Shown here: positions 20,801 through 31,950 of the stretch, in pieces
Layout: each line of letters starts with the position of its first letter
How positions within the stretch are numbered: position 1 is the first letter of the stretch
NCBI GenBank assembly: GCA_000149265.1
Contig: CH003088.1
Coordinates: 65,107 to 129,106, forward strand
Direction: 5' to 3'
Source: Ciona savignyi
Lineage: Eukaryota; Chordata; Ascidiacea; Phlebobranchia; Cionidae
Length of the DNA stretch: 64,000 bases
Position numbers and translations under genes: made by a program
Notes under the pieces: model-generated
Told to the model about the DNA's origin: nothing
The model's database searches: none
The model's input: the letters and a program-made list of their open reading frames with translations, nothing else

Positions 20801-23800
20801 CGAACCCATCTTGGGTTCGAAACTAACTCCGGTAAAAAAATAAAATAAAGTATGTTCTAATGAAAATAATAAAAACAAGTTTTAGCTTGTTATCGTGCCC
20901 AGAAGTTTTATTTCCTAAATGACGAAATATAAAAAAATAGATTTATTAAAAAAAAGGGAGAAAGTCCATTTTATTTTGACCAGTTTAACAATCAGCAATT
21001 TTTTCAGGTTTATTCGTGGCTGACCAGGAACTTAAAACCAACAACGCCGGTACCTCATCCGCTATATTCACCCGCCAAAACCCCAACGATAACAGACGAG
21101 GTTACGAATGTCCTGAAGAGAGAGATTACTTTCCATACTGGCATCCAACACCGTGGACAGACATTGCTGTTTTGGCACACAACGCTTCAATGTGCAAGTA
21201 CGATATTTTGCTAAGATAGGATAGGATATTCATGTTATCCCCGTAAATGGTAAAACCAAGGGGGTTAACACACGGGCAATCGTCAGATCACCTCGCGCCA
21301 TCGTCTGGTTGCCGGAGCTTATTTAGTGTTGTGACGTTTTTTAACTACTATCGTTTCGCCTTGTTTTCCAGTGCTTAAAGGGGAACTGAAGTCAATTTTA
21401 AGAATATCTTAATACATGGAAAAAAATACGCTGATTTCAAAAATCAAATCAGTTTCTTCCAATATTGTTTTGTTAAAGAGTTATGAGCAAATATGCATTT
21501 TATTTTATGTTAGGGGATTTCCCGTATTACGTCACTGACGTTGTTGAGATTTCGTGCCTATATGCATTGTATACAATCATGTGCCAGTTTAGAGGTGAAT
21601 TAGTAACATAAGCGCCTGCAGGAGCGTTGTATTTTCGTTTTTTATGGAGACTTAGCATAACACTTGTCATATAGCCTAACTGAACCAATGTACATGGTGA
21701 CAGCTTACCTTAAGCGCGCTCATTCAGGCCTGCACGATCCTGGACCTAAGCTGAATGCTGAGGTATACAGGTCTCGTATTTAAATGACTTTAGAATAATA
21801 AGTCTTAGCAATTTATATCATAAATCATAGAAGTGAAGACAGAACAAGAAAACTAGAACAGGAGGCAGTAAACTGTAACTGCCAGCAATTTATAGAAATA
21901 AACCAGCCATCAATCAAAGATCAGACTATGCGGTGGGAACAGCCTATTTCTTTCATGATTGTTGCTTTTCAATATATAGCCATAATCTGCAACGTAGACT
22001 AGCAATGTTGTTATCAACCCCTAGGCTACAAACTGAGAGTGTGAGAGATTTGGTATACATATGCATAGAAGTTTTAACAAATTTCTTTTGTTTTCTTCAT
22101 TTCTAGAGTAAATTTAAGTTAATGTTGTAACACTAAAATGGATGACAGTTTTCAGCATTCTGGCATGGATGAAAGAAGTTTTATTGTACACAATAAAACA
22201 ACACAAATTTATTTATGTGCGTTTGAACCAAGGAAAACGTCTGAAAGTATCTTTGAAGATGCAAGCCCCATAGAAGAAAATGTTTATTTAGAAACATTAC
22301 CTATTGACATGACTTGGTGCCGTTGCAAAAACTGTATTCTTATGGACACACCGCAAGAATGTTTATGCTGCATGAATGTACATGCATTTGTGCACAAAAT
22401 ATTGCCAGACTGGACTTGCATTACTAAAAGCCCTTATTTTTCAATTATCTGCTTGGATAAAGAAGTTCTTGAAGTTGCACTTGATGTACTGGGTTGATCA
22501 CTATGTTTAAAATCATAATCAGAAAAATTTAAAATTGTTGGAACTGTATTTTTCACCAAGTGGTTTGTTTTCATCATCTCAAATACAATTTTACTATGAT
22601 AATCCTTGTCACAAATATGTGCACTACACACTGCGGTTCTTTTTCCAGGTAGTTTAGAACGCTTGCATTGTTGTATCCATTGCTTCAACCGTTTTTTGTC
22701 GTTGTGAGGAAATCGATGGAAGAGCACAGGTGGATTGGAATTTTGAGTGCTGTAATAGGAATTTGTACATCCTGGAGCAAAACAATATACTCCAATCACT
22801 CTTTCTTCCTTCTCAGTGGCTTAACTTTAGGCATTTTACAATATCTAATAAAAAGAACTAAATTAGAAATGTGGTATATTCTTATTAACTTATTTGGGTA
22901 GTTAAGTAAAGATCTATTATATATATTCTTCACTTACTTATCTGAGTGCTTGCTGTGTACTTATTGTCAGACTACACATCAGCTACTCAACTGTGGATTA
23001 ACTGTTTTTTGCAATAAGTGGTATTCTGAACCAGTAGGCTAATGCTCAGTTTCAATAACAGCAGACATTAAATGCACCACATACACAACAGCAAAACATT
23101 ATACAAACAGCCAAGGTAAACCATGAAAGAAATAGGCTTTTCCCACCGCATAGTCTAGCCTTTGCCTAATGGCTGGTTTATTTCTATAAATTGCTGGCAG
23201 TTACAGTTTAATGCATTCTGTTATTGTTTTCTTGTTCTGTTTTCACTTTTATTATTTATGATATAAATTGCTAAGACTTATTATTCTAAAGTCATTTAAA
23301 TACGAGACCTGTATACCTCAGCATTCAGCTTAGGTCCAGGACCGTACAGGCCTTAATGACCGCGCTTAAAGTAAGCTGTCACCATGTACATTGGTTCAGT
23401 AAGACTATATGACAAGTGTTATGCTAAGTCTCCATAATAAAAACGAAAATACAACGCTCCTGCAGGCGCTTCTGTTACTAATTCACCTCTAAACTGACAC
23501 ATGATTGTATACAATGCATATAGGCACGAAATCTCAACAACGTCAGTGACGTAATACGGGAAATCCCCTAACATAAAATAAAATACATATTTGCTCATAA
23601 CTCTTTAACCAAAAAATATTGGAAGAAACTGATTTGATTTTTGAAATCAGCGTATTTTTTTCCATTTATTAAGATATTCTTAAAATTGACTTCAGTTCCC
23701 CTTTAAATGTGGGCTAATATTTGTTTATCTTCTGCGTTATTAATAGAAGCGAATAGCTGAAATAGATCAAACCAAATCCACATACTTAAACGCAATTTTT

Positions 23801-26800
23801 TTTACTTGATTTAATTTCGTAACCGTGATAGGTCTGTCGTTCAGACATTTTGTACGTGGGTCGGTAGTACTATAGGATGGAATGAACTACAATATGTATT
23901 TGTTTATCGCCGTGAATGGGAAAAGCAAAGGGCGTTATAACAGGCGGGCAATTATTAGATTACCTTTCGCCTACCGTCGGGTTACCAGAGCCATTACAGT
24001 GGTGTTTATGATTTAAACGTTCTTTTTTGGTAGAACCCATTATTCCATTAGTTTTAGGCAATGTCAGTTAAGTGCCCTGCCCAAGGACACGGCCAAGGTC
24101 GATTAGCTAGCGACCAGTTTCGAATCTGCAACCTTTCGGCTGATAACGACGCAAAACCCACCACGATAATCGGTGGACCCGGCAAACAATTTCATCACAA
24201 ACTACCATCCTTAGATACTACGAGGACAACACATTCAACAAGAGAGCTTACGGAGAATGCGTGGAACAACTTACAGGAGGCGGCAGAAAACATTGGTCCA
24301 ACGTCAACAATGCAGCACAATGCGCTGACAAAGGAGGACAATGGACTGATTATTACGGATTTCTAGAACTCGCACCGACGTTAACAACAGAGCAAGCGGT
24401 AATGAAAGCCTCGATGAAATCACCTTGGGCTAAATACACATTTAACGCTTGAAAATTTAACGTTTAAAGTATGCGGTATTCCCCATACATGATGTAAATG
24501 AATGAATCATCAGCAAATGTGTAATTATAACTAAACCACCCCCGTTCAGAGCATTTAGTTGACAAAAGGAAAAGTTTCCATGGCGAAATCCATTTATATA
24601 TAATCCAAATCGATTGGAGGAATATAGGAGGATAGGATACTGATGTTTATCCCCGTAAATGGGAAAACCAAGGGGGTTAACACACGGGTAATCGTCAGAT
24701 CATCTCGCGCCCATCGTCGGGTTACCGGAGCTATTGCAGTGTGTTATGTATGATTCACAGTTTTATTTAACCATTAATCCGCTGGGTTCAGGCAATGTCC
24801 GTAAAGTGCCTTGCCCAAGGCCACAACCGACTAGCTAGCGACCAGTTTTGATCCTGCAACCCTTCTGTTGAAAGGCGACGCACTAAACCACGAGACTGTC
24901 GGGTCATTAAATCCCCATGAAAGATACTGCTTCCTTTTTAATGCCAATAATCAACACAATTTATTACGTTCGTGTTTATTTTAAACAACTACCAACCAAC
25001 CACAATCTACAGTGTCTTGCCGCCAACACCAACGCTAAAAGGCGAGCAGGAGTCGTCTATAAATGGGGGAAGGCGTACGACCAAAGCAAGATCGTCGCCC
25101 ACACCACGATAAACGATGTTTGCTTCGTTGCCCCTCCACCCCTGGAGTGCAAGGTACTGTTATCCTGTTTTGCCATGACATGTGTATAAATGGGGCTCTT
25201 TCTGATTAGTCTAGTGGTTTAGTGAGTCGCATTTCAGCCGAAGGGTTGTAGATTGGACGCTAGCTAGTCGGTTGTATTCTTGGACAAGGCACTTTACGGA
25301 CATTGCTTGAACTCAGCGGATTAATGGGTTCTACCTAATTGTCTATCATACACAACACACTGCAATAGCTTCGGTAACCCGACGGTGGGTGTGAGGTGAT
25401 CTAACGATTGCCCGTGTGTTAACCACCTTGGTTCTCCTAACCACAGGGATAAACATGAATATCCTATACTTTCGCTGTTAAACCAGAGATAAAATGATTT
25501 TGATATCCAAGCTGCTAAGCGTCGTCGTTGCAGCAAATAAACTTTGCTTTGACTCAATAAATTCTAATGGGTTGTTGGAAATAACATCAAATGATGATTG
25601 TACTAACATTGCTCCGAACACCCGACTTCGGGCACAAAAACTGCTGATTAAACGACCACGTTAAGCGGACAGAAAAACTGTATTATCTTATCTATGCATA
25701 AATTTCTTTGTCTTGAAAATTAATTCGTTAACATTTGAAAAAAACACATTTAACCTAGAAAAAATAAGAACGGTAGAAAAAACATTCTGCCAAGGGTTGG
25801 ATTTGAATTTACAACTTAGGTATTTCGAGCCCACCGCTTTACCGACTAAGCCATCATGAAATTATATATCATAACCGGCAAGTTCCAATAACCCGAACTC
25901 TTTACAGCAAGCGGGCTGGTCCAGGGTCAACCACCTTGGGAACAGTTTAGAAGGAGTTCCGCTTAATTACACCTGGAAAATTCCTCATTTTCCAAGCGGG
26001 AATAAGAAACGTTGTGTGTTTCGAATCCGGTACAACATTTCCACAGACGATTATGATCCGTTTGGAACCACGTCCGAACAAAACCAGAGAAAGTAAGATA
26101 TTATGTGTAACTTTATATTCTTGGTCTAAGTCGAATCGTTATTTAACGTTTAAAGGGTGTAGAGGAGTAAAAATACATTTAAACGGTATAGATGAGTGAA
26201 AATACATTTAAACGGTATAGATGAGTGAAAATACATTTAAAAAGGTATAGATGAGTGAAAATACATTTAAAAAGGTATAGATGAGTGAAAATACATTTAA
26301 AAAGGTATAGATGAGTGAAAATACATTTTAAAAGGTATAGATGAGTGAAAATACATTTTAAAAGGTATAGAAAAGTTAAAATCATTTTTAAAAAGGTACA
26401 GAAGAGTAAAAATCATATTTGTCAGCGTGATTTTTACAGTGGAGAAAGAATAGTCATTTTTATTCCGGTAAGCATATATAACGACAGCGATGTATTTGAA
26501 ACACCGGACCGTGGCATCGACCGTTAAGCGGCTATCCTAAAATACTGTGGTGTTAAAAGTGATTCGGGTGGGCATCAAAGCTTCAACTAAGCACATAATT
26601 TTTGGGGATGTTACTAAGACAGTTTATATATATATATATAAAAATCGGTATACAAATTGGTCGCGTTAACCCTTCGGCCTGATAAATGTTTTACAAAACA
26701 GTGCCTGCATGCTTATACCATAGATCTAGCGTCCTAGTAACTTAACAGGAATGCATCTAGTTTAGCACAGAAGTGGGCAACTACTCTAGTCAGCGGGACA

Positions 26801-29800
26801 GATGTGGAAAAATTAAGTTCTTGGTGGGCCGGATTTTTACATGAATAGTATTCAATATCTTAATTACAGGGTATGGTTGGATACAGCCTGCAGGCCATCA
26901 AACCCCTTTACAGGCCGGACCCTGCCCTCGAGCCGTATGTTGTCCATGCCTGATTTAGCACAATGCTTATTATTCTGTATCAACAGGGAAAACAATGTAG
27001 TGATCAAGCAATCGCCGATACAGAAAAACCCGTTGGTTGACATCGGTGCAAACGGACAACCATTGCAACTTGCTATTAACACAGAACAAACTGGTCGTAC
27101 ATTTCAAGACAGAACTCATGCCTTTTTTCTGGTCAAACGGGACGCTGGTAGGTTGTGTGTAATTTTTAAAAAGCTGTTTTATTGTGTATCCATTGACGTG
27201 TTTTGGCGATTCACATTTTACCTTACCTTTCGTTGATTTACTGAATAAAAAAGTAGCTAATTTTAAACATATCGTTTTTATGTGCTTTTTGCTGCTAGAG
27301 AAAAAAATCATCGAAATTATTAACTATTAAAACGTAAAATGTAGTGGGAACAAATATTTGCTAATTAATGTGTTTTTTTGGACGACATTTTTTAAGGATC
27401 ACGTAGTTGTGATATAGAGACTGTGTTATCACCAAAAAATTCGCTGACGCGTTTCAATCCAGCTTCGTCCGACTGGTTAGTATGGTGGTTTAGTGCGTCG
27501 CCTTTCAGACGAAGGGTTGCTAGCTAATCGGTTGTGTCATTGGGCAAGGCACTTAACGCACATTGCCCGAACCCAGGGTATCAACTGCAATAGCTCGGGT
27601 AAACCGACGATGGGCGCGAGGTGATCTAACGATTGCCCGTGTGTTAACCCCCTTGGTTTTCCCATTCACGGGGATAAACATAAATATCCTATCCTAACTC
27701 ACAAAACCCTTATAGCCATCCCGGACACGGCAACCATCCACAACCTCAACGTACGAGGGAAGCGTGGAAACATCGTGCAAACTTACCCGGCGGTGGAGTA
27801 CGACTTCATACCGAAGCTGCTAACTGTGAAGGAAGCGGACCTTATACATCTACAATGGACGGGATCGAATTCACATAATAACCGTAAGTGTTTCGATACA
27901 GGCTTCTTTTTTTTATGTAATAAAGGCTTAAGAATTCATAAACATCGGCGTACTTATGATTTTTTTTATAAGTATCGGTGTTAACGGGCATTTATGGCTT
28001 TATTACGGTTGTTAGAATAGGATAGGATATTCATGTTTAGCCCCATGTATGGGAAAAACCAAGGACAAAATCAAAAACCAAACTATTAATCCGCTGGGTT
28101 CAGTCAATGCCCGTTAAGTGCCTTGCCCAGCGACACAATCGACTAGCTATAGCGGCCATAACCCTTCGGCTGAAAGGCGACGCACTAAACCACCAGACTA
28201 ACCGGTCGGACTTGTACCGGTTTTAGCTTTATTCTCCGACGTTTTGTGTAGTAAATGTGGTTTGTGTTCAAAGTAATACAGGCTTTATTTATTGGTCATA
28301 TAGTACCAAACATTGAGTAGCCCAGCAATTGCAGTTCGTTCCTGGTTTAATCATTAAATTATTTATACTCTAGTGGAGAAATTATTCTTCATACAAGGGT
28401 GCGATAAATTAGGATATTAATATTTCATCCCGTGAATGGGAAAGCACAGACGGCGTTATCACACGGGAAAGTTCCTGATAACTCGTACCCACCATTAGGT
28501 TATATCGAAGTTATTCATTTACGTATTGTTTATGCTGGAAACGTTGCTGCTGTTTAAGTTGATCCCACCAACTCAGTTTTCGTAAAATATTGCAATACAC
28601 CCTTTTCATTCAGTGTAATCCTTTTCAATTCCCTAATTCGTTGTTAATATGAAGTTGACTTTTGGTGGACACAATTCACTAAGTAAGCAATGGTATCGCA
28701 AGTAGCGTCGTACCCGTATTCGCAGGATTTATTAAAGTGTCTTAAAATATCGGGCAATGATTCGATATTATTATGCATGAAGTTAAGATAATTTGAGAAA
28801 AAAAAACACAAGTTAAGATAATAATTCATCTTGTGTCATATACCACACGTATTTGGAACAATGTTATTTTTAAGGCTATAAAATCAAGGTTAAGACGCCA
28901 ACATATTTATTGCACAGACATATCTCTACTACCTTTAATTTGCCATTTAACACTTTTCCAACCTAATAGAACTAAATCGGTTGAATAAATATTTTAGTGA
29001 CGTTTCTGTCGTTTATATTTCTCGACAGATTGGGTTCAGTAAATTCTATATTTAGGGTGGTATGCAGAAACCTCGCTCAAGCTTAGTCCTTAATCCAGGA
29101 TTAAGAAATTTGGTATGCAGAAACCTCGCTCAAGCTTAAGCTGGGATTAAGGGTGGGCATTAATCCAGGGTTAAAAAAATTGCTATGCAGAAAGCTCGCT
29201 TAAGGCGGATCTGAGCTGACCCGAGATCCTAGCGAGGTTTCTGCATAGCACCCTTACACATATCCACTTGGACAACCATATACCCCAATCATAAAAATAT
29301 CAAATATTGACTCTCAGGCGCCCCTGGTGGAGATGGTGACACCGGTGACGCGGGAGAGGGGACGGGGGGAACCGATCGACATAATTTCGTGGAAATGCAC
29401 GACCCGTCTGAGAACTTCCCTTGTACTTACAACACCTCGACTTTGCACAAGAGTAAGCGTTGCCTGCTGTTAAACTTTGATTGATTTGTGCTTGGAATCT
29501 GATTGTTTTATTTGTTTTCCGTTAGGATATAATATTTCTGTTTAAAAACCAAAGAGGTTACCACACGAGCAGTCGTCAGATCATCTCGCGCCCATTGTCG
29601 GGTTACCGGAGCTATTGCATTGTGTTGTGTATGATTCACACGTTTCTTCAATTTAGTAGAACCCATTAATCCGCTGGGTTCAGTCAATGTCCGTTAAGTG
29701 AGTGCCTTGTCAAAGAATCCAACCGATTAGCATGTGACCAGTTTTAAACCTACAACCCTTCGGCTTAAAGGCGACGCACTAACCCACCAAGCCAATCAGT

Positions 29801-30859
29801 AAGACTAATTAAGAAATACGAGTTTATGCGCGGAGCAGATGCAGAACAATATGATTTCGTACAAATATCGTAAATTGCTTCGCCCAATGAAAAATATTCA
29901 GACTCGAAATGCTGATTATCTGATTGCATAAATATTAAATAAGACGTTTTCTATTTATATAGGCGAAGGTTAACCAACTATTCATTGAATTGTGTTCTAA
30001 CTATACCTTATATAATTATAAATTCAAACGCTGTAATTACAGATATGGAGGTGGTGTGGAACAGTCTTGGAACGTATGGATCCACTCCTGAGGACATTCG
30101 TAAGAACCACGCAATCCAACTGGCTAGTGCCGGCTATTATTTGTGAGTTTAAACTAAAACTTGAAATTGTGCAATAAGTGTTATGGATTTGCACAGTGGT
30201 GAAAAATAAGACTAAATGTTTCGCCATTAGTAGCAGGATAGAACATGATATTTATGTTTATTTCCGTTAATGGGAAAATCGAGGGGTTAACACACAGGCA
30301 ATCGTCCAATCACCTCGCGCCCATCGTCGGGTTGCCGGAGCTATTGCACTGTGTTGTGTATGATTCACATGTTCTTTCAGACACAACTGACTAGCTAGCG
30401 ACCAGTTTCGAATATGTAACCTTTCAGTTGAATGTCGTCGCACTAAAATACTAGAGGTGATCTGACGATTTCCCGTGTGTTAATCCCCTTGGGTTTCCCA
30501 TTCATTTGGATAAACATGAATACTCTATCCTGATTGTGGGTATTCTAAACAATATCTATGCCACATTATCGGCTGTTTTCTTATCCTGAAATACGCACGG
30601 ACGTACAAACCCTCAAACCAACATTTACCTTAAATACGAATAATTATATTCATCTGAACACAGATGCGAAAAAGCTACAGACTGCGCTGCAAACTCAGTT
30701 GAAAGAAAGGCCACGCTACAAAACCAGCTAAACAACGCATATGCATCCTACACCGGAATGGTGTTCAAAGTCAAAAGGGGCGTGTACTACTACATGTGCA
30801 CACGGAACAACAATTTTACCAACAGAAGCCAGAAAGGTCACCTGATTGCCACAAAATAG
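17817..30859 (+). CDS. DD3-3-like protein, secreted form without membrane anchor (13 exons)
   Basis: Exons 17817-17957, 18415-18492, 18937-19093, 19969-20163, 21008-21197, 24215-24398, 25013-25153, 25908-26092, 26987-27147, 27716-27883, 29318-29452, 30043-30142, 30664-30859. Every junction is GT-AG and in phase, giving 676 residues. [16 protein letters not shown] is a signal peptide, then [13 protein letters not shown]. Family landmarks are [43 protein letters not shown] and [18 protein letters not shown]. The protein stops eight codons after that last block (HLIATK), where the minus paralogue goes on to a ZU5-like region and a helix. It also differs between YWHPTPW and the NHLGN block: a Cys-rich insert ([16 protein letters not shown]...) replaces the corresponding part. 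Function is unknown. Likely extracellular. A distant AATAAA lies at 31408. Confidence 0.9.
19065..19670. repeat. Tandem duplication including the end of DD3-3-like exon 3
   Basis: 'gataacccaaccgcagcac' with its donor gtaagc (exon 3 end, 19093) recurs at about 19391 as 'atcaacccaactgcagcat' plus gtaagc. Both copies then carry a matching SINE-A-like stretch: 'ggttcaaaacaaactgctg' against 'ggttcaaaactaaccgctg', then 'cataactcggcggt'-type sequence. The duplicated unit is about 315 bp. The second copy holds a fossil exon end with an intact 5' splice site. Confidence 0.8.
20172..20450 (+). repeat. SINE-A copy 8 nt after a splice donor
   Basis: It begins 'gtcagacagattggtctcgt', immediately downstream of the exon 4 donor (20163/20164) of the plus DD3-3-like gene. 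It runs to 'gaatatcctgtatcctagg'. The head, B-box-like segment, central and 3' blocks are all present. Confidence 0.85.
20599..20845. repeat. Two opposed SINE-B copies
   Basis: An inverted copy at about 20599-20705 ends in 'ccattcggccacacgaccgt'. A direct copy at about 20727-20845 begins 'tacggtcgtgaggccgaat' and ends in an A-rich tail. They are separated by about 20 bp and can pair with each other. Confidence 0.75.
21214..21332 (-). repeat. SINE-A fragment next to the exon 5 donor
   Basis: This inverted copy keeps only the 3' part, from 'gataggataggatattcatg' to 'ggttgccggagctta'. It lies 16 nt downstream of the exon 5 donor (21197) of the plus DD3-3-like gene. Confidence 0.8.
22138..22497 (+). 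CDS. Transposon ORF: small Cys-rich P2X7 ballast-like protein
   Basis: This single open frame of 119 residues starts [10 protein letters not shown]. Residues from about 57 to 119 show the spacing WCRCKNC, then ECLCC, CIT and IICLDKEVL. This is the Cys pattern of the cytosolic C-terminal 'ballast' region of P2X7 receptors, a zinc-binding fold also found outside receptors in invertebrate proteins. There is no P2X channel, signal peptide or membrane segment. The ORF is carried inside the TTAA element and overlaps the THAP ORF tail-to-tail by 64 bp. The role in the element is unknown. Resemblance rests on motif spacing only. Confidence 0.7.
   Translation: MDDSFQHSGMDERSFIVHNKTTQIYLCAFEPRKTSESIFEDASPIEENVYLETLPIDMTWCRCKNCILMDTPQECLCCMNVHAFVHKILPDWTCITKSPYFSIICLDKEVLEVALDVLG
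22434..22799 (-). CDS. Transposon ORF: single THAP-domain protein
   Basis: 121 residues. The first 90 form a THAP zinc finger: CFAPGC near the start, FHRFP, a central Trp (KQWIQQ), then CSAH as the second metal pair, and TVPTILNF as the conserved C-terminal proline motif. The C2CH arrangement is complete. THAP domains bind DNA in P-element transposases and in cellular factors. Here only about 30 Ser/Thr-rich residues follow, with no catalytic domain. A sequence-specific binder of the element's inverted repeats is a reasonable inference. It is convergent with the ORF at 22138. Confidence 0.85.
   Translation of the reverse strand: MIGVYCFAPGCTNSYYSTQNSNPPVLFHRFPHNDKKRLKQWIQQCKRSKLPGKRTAVCSAHICDKDYHSKIVFEMMKTNHLVKNTVPTILNFSDYDFKHSDQPSTSSATSRTSLSKQIIEK
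23890..24184 (-). repeat. SINE-A copy 30 nt before an acceptor
   Basis: This is a full-length inverted copy with 'cgtgaatgggaaaagcaaag' and 'gccctgcccaaggacac'. It ends 30 nt before exon 6 (24215) of the plus DD3-3-like gene. Confidence 0.8.
24625..24906 (-). repeat. SINE-A copy
   Basis: Full length, from 'gaggataggatactgatgtt' to 'ccacgagactgtcgggtcat'. It lies in intron 6 of the plus DD3-3-like gene. Confidence 0.85.
25201..25470 (+). repeat. SINE-A copy
   Basis: The direct copy starts 'tctgattagtctagtgg' and ends 'catgaatatcctatac'. The very start of the tRNA-like head is missing. It lies in intron 7, 48 nt after the exon 7 donor. Confidence 0.8.
26150..26420. repeat. 30-bp minisatellite
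   Basis: About nine tandem units of 'ggtatagatgagtgaaaat' plus 'acatttaaa' vary from 'aacggtatag' to 'aaaaggtatag'. The outer units are more diverged (gaggagtaaaa, gaaaagttaaa, gaagagtaaaa), the usual sign of homogenisation at the centre. It lies in intron 8 of the plus DD3-3-like gene. Open frames across it ([10 protein letters not shown] repeats) are artefacts. Confidence 0.9.
26600..26680 (-). repeat. Degraded SINE-B copy with TA microsatellite
   Basis: An inverted fragment with 'ggtatacaaattggtcgcgt' and 'taacccttcggcc', interrupted by a (TA) run at about 26628-26640. Confidence 0.5.
26768..26952. mobile_element. hAT-type MITE before exon 9
   Basis: It runs from CAGAAGTGGGCAAC to GTTGTCCATGCCTG. 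It is flanked by 'gtttagca' on the left and 'atttagca' on the right (7 of 8 bases). It ends 34 nt upstream of exon 9 (26987) of the plus DD3-3-like gene. Confidence 0.8.
27467..27697 (+). repeat. SINE-A copy ending 19 nt before exon 10
   Basis: The sense-oriented copy has an internal deletion (head 'gtccgactggttagtatgg', tail 'aatatcctatccta'). The tail lies just upstream of the exon 10 acceptor 'acccttatag' (27715/27716). It contributes the pyrimidine-rich stretch, as the copy at 8376-8653 does in the paralogue. Confidence 0.8.
28016..28211 (-). repeat. SINE-A copy with internal deletion
   Basis: It starts 'aataggataggatattcatg' and ends 'agactaaccggtcgga'. About 90 bp of the central part is missing. 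Confidence 0.8.
28412..28503 (-). repeat. SINE-A 3' fragment
   Basis: Only the tail and first block remain ('aggatattaatatttcatcc' to 'acccaccattaggtt'). Confidence 0.65.
28510..29040. other. Intron 10 segment without recognisable feature
   Basis: AT-rich sequence between the SINE fragment and the MITE at 29053. An open frame on the minus strand at 28644-28829 has no recognisable content. Confidence 0.4.
29053..29255. mobile_element. Palindromic MITE with 'tatgcagaaacctcgct' ends
   Basis: The left end, 'ggtggtatgcagaaacctcg', is inverted at the right as 'cgaggtttctgcatagcacc'. The segment 'tatgcagaaacctcgctcaa' occurs three times in direct orientation before the inverted copy. It also has 'aatccaggatta' type inner repeats. 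It is about 200 bp and non-coding. It lies in intron 10, ending about 60 bp before exon 11. Confidence 0.75.
29523..29804 (-). repeat. SINE-A copy
   Basis: Near complete, from 'taggatataatatttctg' to 'accaagccaatcagtaag'. The central 'tcaatgtccgttaagtgag' region carries a 4-bp duplication. Confidence 0.8.
30234..30535. repeat. Composite of two opposed SINE-A pieces
   Basis: An inverted, internally deleted copy (30234-30452) is joined directly to the last 85 bp of a direct copy (30453-30535, 'aggtgatctgacgatttccc' to 'gaatactctatcctg'). The junction has no spacer. Confidence 0.75.
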
Positions 30860-31950
30860 ACACAACCCCTATTCTAAATTTCCATGGTCTTGATATTGCC
30901 ATTTGTATAGACATTAGAAAATACTGAAACGCAAGCTGTTGTATTATTAATAACGTTTTAAGTATTTTTTTCATTTTTTCCCCACATTTTGCCTTATGGT
31001 AACCGCAGTGTATCTTGTTCCTATTTGCTGTAAACCTGACATTAAAGTCACGGCCACTGGTTCACTTTTTTATTTTTTTGTTGGGTTAAGTTTCGAACCC
31101 ATCTTGGGCTTGTTTATAATTCTTTTTTCCCATAGAATTCGTGTTATGAATCGAGTCGTGCTAACCATTCGGCCACATGACTACTGGTTCGCCTCTTTAC
31201 ATTTTCACAGCGATTGATTTTTACCCAATGCACTTAGCACGTCTTCTTTATATATATTAATTCCCTTTATATATTCTAAACCCCAAAACATTTTTATTCA
31301 TTTTTTTCCAAAAAAGTTGCCCTACAATCCATGATTGTACAGTTGTGACAATTTCGTAGCATATTGATGATAAATTCAGTAAAACTGCACGATATTTAAG
31401 TTCTTCAATAAATATATATGCACCTTGACCTACAGGCTACTGTGAAATGTGTACACTGTTGTCTTGTTGACAAACACCTATAAAGACATGGAATAGGATA
31501 TTAATGTTTATCCCCGTGAGCTAGCGACCAAGTTTCGTTACCCTCAACCCATGGGCTGAAAGGCGACGCACTTAACTAATAGACAAATCTGTCGGGCTCA
31601 TGTATGGTAAATCTTCTGTTGACAAACAGTAAGACCATTGCCGTTGTTCAAAGGCTTTAACACCGATGGTGTTATTCAGCTTAACGCATTTACGTAGCTA
31701 AGCGTCCTGTACTGGATTCGTTTGTTAACTGAAGCGACAAAAAATCGAAAAAGTCACCAGAAGTTGTTATATTACACTGATGAGTCGCCTACCTGTTTTT
31801 AAATGAACTGCTGTATTTAAAGTTGTCGTTCTATGTGCTCGGCCATAGCACTATGCGTTAGTGTTATAGGTAAGCGAGTCTCCAATGGATTGCTGGACGT
31901 CAGTAGACGGTTATGGCATCAAAACCAGCCACCAACAAGTGGGTATTGTG

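Larger units (their letters stand above)
21379..23702. mobile_element. 2.3-kb TTAA-flanked DNA transposon with ~580-bp terminal inverted repeats
   Basis: The termini are AGGGGAACTGAAGTCAATTT and its reverse complement, with TTAA on each side (21375-21378 and 23703-23706). The inverted repeats run from about 21379 to 21957 and from about 23125 to 23702 with only scattered differences. The interior carries two small convergent ORFs: a Cys-rich ballast-like protein and a THAP protein. No transposase catalytic domain is visible, so the element looks non-autonomous. A TTAA duplication is typical of piggyBac-type transposons; that assignment is inference. It is inserted in intron 5 of the plus DD3-3-like gene. 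Confidence 0.9.

Noticed and set aside
22668..22901. 77-codon plus-strand frame inside the transposon
   Set aside because: It is the antisense shadow of the THAP ORF.
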